From contig DAOVRB010000022.1 in assembly GCA_030628325.1 (NCBI GenBank), forward strand, positions 1 to 8,847: a stretch of 8,847 nt of DNA. The letters run 5' to 3'. This document shows, in pieces, positions 4,649 to 8,847 of this stretch (positions within the stretch are counted from its first letter, which is position 1; the number at the start of each line of letters is the position of its first letter). The notes beneath the pieces were generated by a model. That model searched no databases. It was given only the letters and a program-made list of their open reading frames with translations, and had not been told where the DNA came from. The stretch comes from Methanomicrobiaceae archaeon (lineage in GTDB: Archaea; Halobacteriota; Methanomicrobia; Methanomicrobiales; Methanomicrobiaceae). A program made the position numbers and the translations under genes.

Positions 4649-4660
4649 CAGGGGCAAAAG

Positions 4661-4912
4661 ATGAACACCACATTTAATGTATTAGATCATGTGATGGTAC
4701 CTGACCATCAAATTATGAGCGAGGAGGAGATTAACGAATTGTTCTCCACCTACCAGATATCCAATGAACAGTTGCCTAAGATCAATCATGATGATTCGGT
4801 TGTTAAGTCAATTGATGCTAAAATCAACGATATAATCAGGATTATTCGCGTCAGTCAGACGGCCGGAAGGTCTGAATCGTATCGTCTGGTTGTAAAGAGA
4901 CCAAAGAAATAA
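4661..4912 (+). CDS. rpoH: DNA-directed RNA polymerase subunit H
   Basis: This 83-aa subunit corresponds to the C-terminal domain of eukaryotic Rpb5. It sits at the jaw of archaeal RNA polymerase and contacts downstream DNA. Family marks are FNVLDHVMVPDHQIMSEEEI near the N-terminus, QLPKI in the middle, and the C-terminal IIRIIRVSQTAGRSESYRLV with the conserved TAG turn and YRLV strand. I chose the ATG at 4661 because it gives the usual family length of about 80 aa and is preceded by AGGGG at 4650-4654. An in-frame ATG at 4619 would add 14 residues that are not part of the family. It is the first gene of the rpo operon, 8 nt before rpoB2. Confidence 0.95.
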   Translation: MNTTFNVLDHVMVPDHQIMSEEEINELFSTYQISNEQLPKINHDDSVVKSIDAKINDIIRIIRVSQTAGRSESYRLVVKRPKK

Positions 4913-4920
4913 ATCTCAGG

Positions 4921-6489
4921 GTGATTTCTCTGATAGACCGTAAAGTATTATCTAAATCTTATTTTTCAATAGAACATGTTGCACGTCACCAACTGGATTC
5001 ATATAATTATTTCCTTGAACACAATCTCCAGAAGGTTGTCAATGAACAGCGCGTTATTGAGACCGATATTGCAAGCAGAGGTAAAGACAACCTGCCTGTG
5101 TGGGTGGAACTTGGAAATATTGAAGTGAAAAAACCTGTTGTTCGTGAAGCAGATGGTTCTCAGTCCAGCTTGTTTCCCTGTGAGGCACGTCTCCGGAATC
5201 TGACTTATTCAGCACCTATCCAGTTGGATATGGTGCTGGTGCATGGTGAAGATCATCAGGATCCGATTGTTACAACAATTGGACAGTTGCCTGTAATGCT
5301 TGGTTCAAAGGCATGCAATCTCCATGGGCTCTCTGATGAGGAACGCATAGTGCATGGTGAGGATTCACATGATCCCGGTGCGTATTTCATTGTCAATGGT
5401 TCTGAGCGTGTGTTAATGACACTTGAGGATCTTGCATCAAACAAGATAATGACTGAGTTCACTGAACGTTATAGTGAACGGATCTATGTAGCAAAGGTAT
5501 TTTCACAATACCGTGGTTACCGTGCACTTGTGATAGTTGAAAGAAATAAAAAGAATCTTTTAGAAGTATCATTCCCGTCAGTGGCAGGCCACCTAAGGTT
5601 TGTTGACCTGATGAGAGGACTCGGACTGGTTGGTGATCACGACATTGTCAATGCAGTATCAACTGATGAAGATGTATTGACATTCATGATGCAGAATCTT
5701 GAGGAGAGCGAGTGCGATACTGTTGAAGATGGTGTAATGTATGTTGGTAAGAAACTGGCTCCAAATCAGACCCGCGACTATCAGAAAAAACGTGCTGAAT
5801 TCGTACTCGACAACTATCTGCTCCCGCACCTGAATGAACTTATGCCACCTGGTCTCAAGGAAGAAGATCCAGGATACCGGCAGGCAGTTGAAGGTGTTCG
5901 TCTTGCAAAAGCACACTTCCTTGGACGTATGGGCGAGGCCTGTTTTGATCTTGTCCTTAACAAGAGGATTATTGATGATAAAGATCACTATTCGAACAAG
6001 CGCTTAAAGCTTGCAGGTGATCTGATGGAAGACCTTTTCCGTATTTCGCTTAACAGGCTGACCCGTGATGTTAAATACCAGCTTGAAAGAGCCAGCATGC
6101 GTCACCGTGATCTCTCAATCAGCACAGTAGTCCGGGCTGATGTGCTGACAGAACGCCTTATGCATCCGCTTGCTACAGGAAACTGGGTAGGTGGCAGAAC
6201 AGGTGTATCACAACTTCTGGATAGGATAGATCACATGGCTGTGCTGTCTCATCTCAGGCGTGTGATCTCACCACTGTCCCGCTCTCAGCCACACTTTGAG
6301 GCTCGTGATCTCCATCCGACACAGTGGGGACGTATTTGTCCAAGTGAGACACCCGAAGGTCCGAATTGTGGTCTTGTGAAGAACTTCGCGCAGGAAATTG
6401 AGATCAGCAAAGATGTAAAAGATCAGGCTGCTGTTGTCCGTACACTGTATTCTATTGGTGTAGATGAACTAAAGGGGGAAATACTATGA
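4921..6489 (+). CDS. rpoB2: DNA-directed RNA polymerase subunit B''
   Basis: This 522-aa protein is the N-terminal half of the second-largest polymerase subunit (equivalent to the first half of bacterial beta and Rpb2), split from B' as in many methanogens. It carries the N-terminal YFSIEHVARHQLDSYNYFL (14-32), the protrusion motif IGQLPVMLGSKACNLHG (120-136), DPGAYFIVNGSERVLMTLED (151-170), and near the C-terminus the fork/active-centre motif DLHPTQWGRICPSETPEG (463-480) with PNCGLVK. The start is GTG at 4921, the only canonical start near the family N-terminus. The GGTGAT match to the 16S rRNA 3' end overlaps this codon rather than preceding it, which is unusual. The stop overlaps the start of rpoB1 as ATGA, so the two halves are translationally coupled. 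Confidence 0.97.
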   Translation: MISLIDRKVLSKSYFSIEHVARHQLDSYNYFLEHNLQKVVNEQRVIETDIASRGKDNLPVWVELGNIEVKKPVVREADGSQSSLFPCEARLRNLTYSAPIQLDMVLVHGEDHQDPIVTTIGQLPVMLGSKACNLHGLSDEERIVHGEDSHDPGAYFIVNGSERVLMTLEDLASNKIMTEFTERYSERIYVAKVFSQYRGYRALVIVERNKKNLLEVSFPSVAGHLRFVDLMRGLGLVGDHDIVNAVSTDEDVLTFMMQNLEESECDTVEDGVMYVGKKLAPNQTRDYQKKRAEFVLDNYLLPHLNELMPPGLKEEDPGYRQAVEGVRLAKAHFLGRMGEACFDLVLNKRIIDDKDHYSNKRLKLAGDLMEDLFRISLNRLTRDVKYQLERASMRHRDLSISTVVRADVLTERLMHPLATGNWVGGRTGVSQLLDRIDHMAVLSHLRRVISPLSRSQPHFEARDLHPTQWGRICPSETPEGPNCGLVKNFAQEIEISKDVKDQAAVVRTLYSIGVDELKGEIL

Positions 6490-8300
6490 AGAAATCAAGA
6501 GTTTTTGTTGATGGTGCCCTCATTGGTCTGGTAGATGATCCTGTATCTCTGATTGACAGGGTCAGGAAAATGCGCCGCAGGGGTGAAATGTCAATACAGA
6601 TCAATATTTCCTACAAAGAACATAATGGCGATATAATTGTTCACACCGACCGTGGCCGTGCACGCAGACCTTTGATTATTGTGGAAGATGGAAAACCACT
6701 TATTACAGATGATGATATTGCACGTTTGGATGCTGGTGAATATGATTTCAATGATTTCGTCTCCCGCGGTCTGATCGAATTTATTGATGCAGAGGAAGAA
6801 GAAGATCTATTTATTGCAATCAATGAAAGTGACCTGACACCTGAACATACACATATGGAGATAGATCCTGCACTTATGCTTGGAATTGGTGCAGCACACG
6901 TTCCATTCCCTGAACACAATGCAAGTCCGCGTGTTACAATGGGTGCCGGTATGATCAAACAGGCTCTTGGATTCGCATGTTCAAATATGAAACTTCGTCC
7001 GGATACACGTGGCCACCTCCTTCACTATGTTCAGAAGCCGATGGTTCACACACAGACAACTGAAGTAATCGGCTCTGATGATCGTCCGGCCGGGCAGAAT
7101 CTTGTTGTTGCAATTATTTCTTACGAGGGGTTCAATATTGAAGATGCTCTTATTTTCAATAAAGCATCTATTGAACGTGGTGTTGGCCGTTCACACTTTT
7201 TCAGGACATATGATGGTGAAGAGCGCCGTTACCCCGGAGGTCAGCTTGACAAGATTGAAGTGCCTGATGAAGAGGTGTCCGGTGCACATGGTGCAGAACA
7301 CTATCAGAATCTGGATACAGACGGTATTATCAATCCTGAAACAATAGTCTACGAAAAGGATGTTATTATTGGGAAGACTTCCCCGCCACGTTTCCTTGAG
7401 GAACCTGGTGGCGAACTGATTACTGTTGAAAAGCGTCGTGATACTTCTGTTACAATGAGAAGCAATGAACACGGTATTGTGGACACAGTAATTGTGACTG
7501 AGGGTGAAAATAGTTCACGTCTTATCAAAGTCTGTACCCGTGACCTGCGCATACCTGAAATTGGAGATAAGTTTGCTTCCCGTCACGGTCAGAAAGGAAT
7601 TGTGGGGCTCATTACGCCGCAGGAAAATATGCCGTTTACTGCGGGCGGAATTACCCCGGACCTTGTTATTAATCCGCATGCTATCCCATCCCGTATGACC
7701 ATAGGTCATATGCTGGAAATGCTCGGCGGAAAAGTCGGTGCACTGGAGGGCAGGAGGATTAATGCAACTGCTTTCAGTGGTGAACCGGAAACGTCTCTTC
7801 GCAATTCATTAAGGGAACTCGGTTTCGCCCATAATGGACGTGAAGTTATGTATGATGGTATCACTGGCAGGCAGTTCCATACCGAGATTTATGTTGGTGT
7901 AATCTATTACCAGAAGCTGTACCACATGGTCTCAAGTAAGATGCACGCACGTTCACGCGGACCTGTGCAGGTTCTTACCAGACAACCGACAGAAGGGCGT
8001 GCCCGTGAGGGTGGTCTCAGATTTGGAGAGATGGAGCGTGATGTTATGATCGGTCACGGTGCTGCCATGGCACTTAAAGAACGTCTGCTGGATGAGTCAG
8101 ACAAGGTTGATCAATATGTCTGTGCCAAGTGTGGTATGATTGCATTTATTGACAGGAAACGTAATGTCACACGCTGCCTTGGATGTGGCAGTGAAACAGA
8201 TATTTATTCTGTGGAAATGAGTTATGCCTTTAAACTTCTTCTGGATGAGATGAAGAGTATGGGTATTGCCCCACGGATGCGCCTGATGGATCAGGTATAA
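6486..8300 (+). CDS. rpoB1: DNA-directed RNA polymerase subunit B'
   Basis: This 604-aa protein is the C-terminal half of the split second-largest subunit. It carries VFVDGALIGL near the N-terminus, SYEGFNIEDALIFNK (212-226), the catalytic-centre region GDKFASRHGQKG (360-371), MPFTAGGITPDLVINPHAIP (382-401), KMHARSRGPVQVLTRQPTEG (485-504) and GGLRFGEMERD (509-519), which form the hybrid-binding and clamp regions. A C-terminal zinc ribbon is complete: C546-x2-C549 and C564-x2-C567. The start overlaps the rpoB2 stop and is preceded by GGGGG at 6474-6478. The lengths of the two halves add up to a normal full B subunit. Nothing is missing or frameshifted. Confidence 0.98.
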   Translation: MKKSRVFVDGALIGLVDDPVSLIDRVRKMRRRGEMSIQINISYKEHNGDIIVHTDRGRARRPLIIVEDGKPLITDDDIARLDAGEYDFNDFVSRGLIEFIDAEEEEDLFIAINESDLTPEHTHMEIDPALMLGIGAAHVPFPEHNASPRVTMGAGMIKQALGFACSNMKLRPDTRGHLLHYVQKPMVHTQTTEVIGSDDRPAGQNLVVAIISYEGFNIEDALIFNKASIERGVGRSHFFRTYDGEERRYPGGQLDKIEVPDEEVSGAHGAEHYQNLDTDGIINPETIVYEKDVIIGKTSPPRFLEEPGGELITVEKRRDTSVTMRSNEHGIVDTVIVTEGENSSRLIKVCTRDLRIPEIGDKFASRHGQKGIVGLITPQENMPFTAGGITPDLVINPHAIPSRMTIGHMLEMLGGKVGALEGRRINATAFSGEPETSLRNSLRELGFAHNGREVMYDGITGRQFHTEIYVGVIYYQKLYHMVSSKMHARSRGPVQVLTRQPTEGRAREGGLRFGEMERDVMIGHGAAMALKERLLDESDKVDQYVCAKCGMIAFIDRKRNVTRCLGCGSETDIYSVEMSYAFKLLLDEMKSMGIAPRMRLMDQV

Positions 8301-8314
8301 GGAGGGAGAAGATA

Positions 8315-8847
8315 ATGACAAGTCCAAAAAGGATAGGTAGTATTGAGTTCGGACTTCTCTCACCAAAAGAAATCCGAAAAATGAGTGTGAGAAAGATCAT
8401 CTGGGCAGATACATATGATGATGATGGGTTCCCTTATCCACAGGGCCTTATGGATCTTCACCTTGGAGTGATTGATCCTGGCCTGAGATGTAAAACATGT
8501 GATAACAAGGCAAGTGACTGTCCAGGTCATTTTGGACACATTGAACTGGCTAAGCCTGTTATACATGTAGGTTACACAAGGCTGATTCGGAAACTTCTGC
8601 GTGTAACCTGCCGCAACTGTGGGCGTATTCTTCTTTCACCCGAAGAAATTCATAAGGTACTGGGTCCCGAAGATGAGCGCAATGAGGATGTCATCACTGA
8701 AAAAGATATCAAGAAGGAACGTGTTTGTCCGTATTGTAGTGACCACCAGTTAAAAATAAATTTTGAAAAGCCAACAACATTCTCCGAGGTTTGGGTCGGG
8801 GAAGACGGGAAGAAAACAGAACATAAACTAACCCCTGCGGATATCCG
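8315..8847 (+). CDS. rpoA1: DNA-directed RNA polymerase subunit A', N-terminal part (cut by window edge)
   Basis: The frame is open for 177 codons to the edge; the full A' subunit is much longer. It is the N-terminal half of the largest polymerase subunit (Rpb1/beta'), forming the clamp. Visible marks are KRIGSIEFGLLSPKEIRKMS (5-24), GLMDLHLGVIDP (44-55), a zinc site C59-x2-C62-x6-C69-x2-H72 in the CPGHFGHIEL region, and a second cysteine set C99-x2-C102 with C138-x2-C141. The ATG at 8315 is preceded by GGAGG at 8301-8305 (9 nt spacing), 14 nt after the rpoB1 stop. The catalytic NADFDGD motif lies beyond the window. Downstream of the window rpoA2 would be expected. Confidence 0.97.
   Translation, partial: MTSPKRIGSIEFGLLSPKEIRKMSVRKIIWADTYDDDGFPYPQGLMDLHLGVIDPGLRCKTCDNKASDCPGHFGHIELAKPVIHVGYTRLIRKLLRVTCRNCGRILLSPEEIHKVLGPEDERNEDVITEKDIKKERVCPYCSDHQLKINFEKPTTFSEVWVGEDGKKTEHKLTPADI

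Noticed and set aside
4619..4660. Upstream start for rpoH at 4619
   Set aside because: It would add 14 residues outside the family's usual N-terminus, and the ATG at 4661 has its own AGGGG at a good distance.
6470..6495. Split of the B subunit as a frameshift or pseudogene
   Set aside because: The B''/B' split is a known normal state in methanogens; both halves are complete and joined by an ATGA overlap with a GGGGG motif.

Overview
The window looks like the chromosome of a methanogenic archaeon, most likely a member of the Methanosarcinaceae (Methanolobus / Methanohalophilus / Methanococcoides type; the genus is a guess). The reasons are the archaeal RNA polymerase order rpoH-rpoB2-rpoB1-rpoA1 with the B subunit split into B'' and B', tRNA genes without an encoded CCA, AT-rich TATA-type promoters, GGAGG-type ribosome binding sites and moderate GC content.

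Layout. Positions 1-365 (minus) hold the N-terminal part of a DUF89/ARMT1-like protein cut by the window edge. Positions 366-643 are non-coding, with two short perfect hairpins and a 109-bp element that has imperfect terminal inverted repeats and flanking TA dinucleotides (a MITE-like remnant). It abuts the 3' end of a tRNA-Pro(GGG) gene (644-718, minus). Positions 777-3011 (minus) hold three genes read right to left: a 372-aa protein built from two copies of one ~93-residue domain, a MinD/ParA-type ATPase with a possible amphipathic membrane-targeting helix, and a 66-aa protein with one membrane helix and a coiled coil whose start overlaps the minD stop.

Positions 3012-3422 are a divergent promoter region with two hairpins. 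To its right (plus) lie a 53-aa unrecognised ORF and, overlapping by one base, a 206-aa single-receiver response regulator with a helical C-terminus and no DNA-binding domain. Positions 4205-4499 are non-coding but contain a TATA-like box, two adjacent hairpins and a U-run that could be a small RNA. tRNA-Lys(UUU) at 4500-4573 is followed by the RNA polymerase operon: rpoH, rpoB2, rpoB1 (ATGA overlap) and the start of rpoA1, cut by the right edge.

How it works together. The right half is core transcription machinery. The left-middle part may be a small cell-organisation or signalling module: a MinD ATPase, a membrane-anchored coiled-coil partner, a duplicated-domain protein and, divergently, a receiver protein. 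That functional link is inferred from gene order only. I see no CRISPR array, no intact transposase and no defence system. The least explained parts are the minD / duplicated-domain cluster, the MITE-like element, the candidate RNA at 4250-4327 and the 12-bp palindrome just upstream of rpoH.
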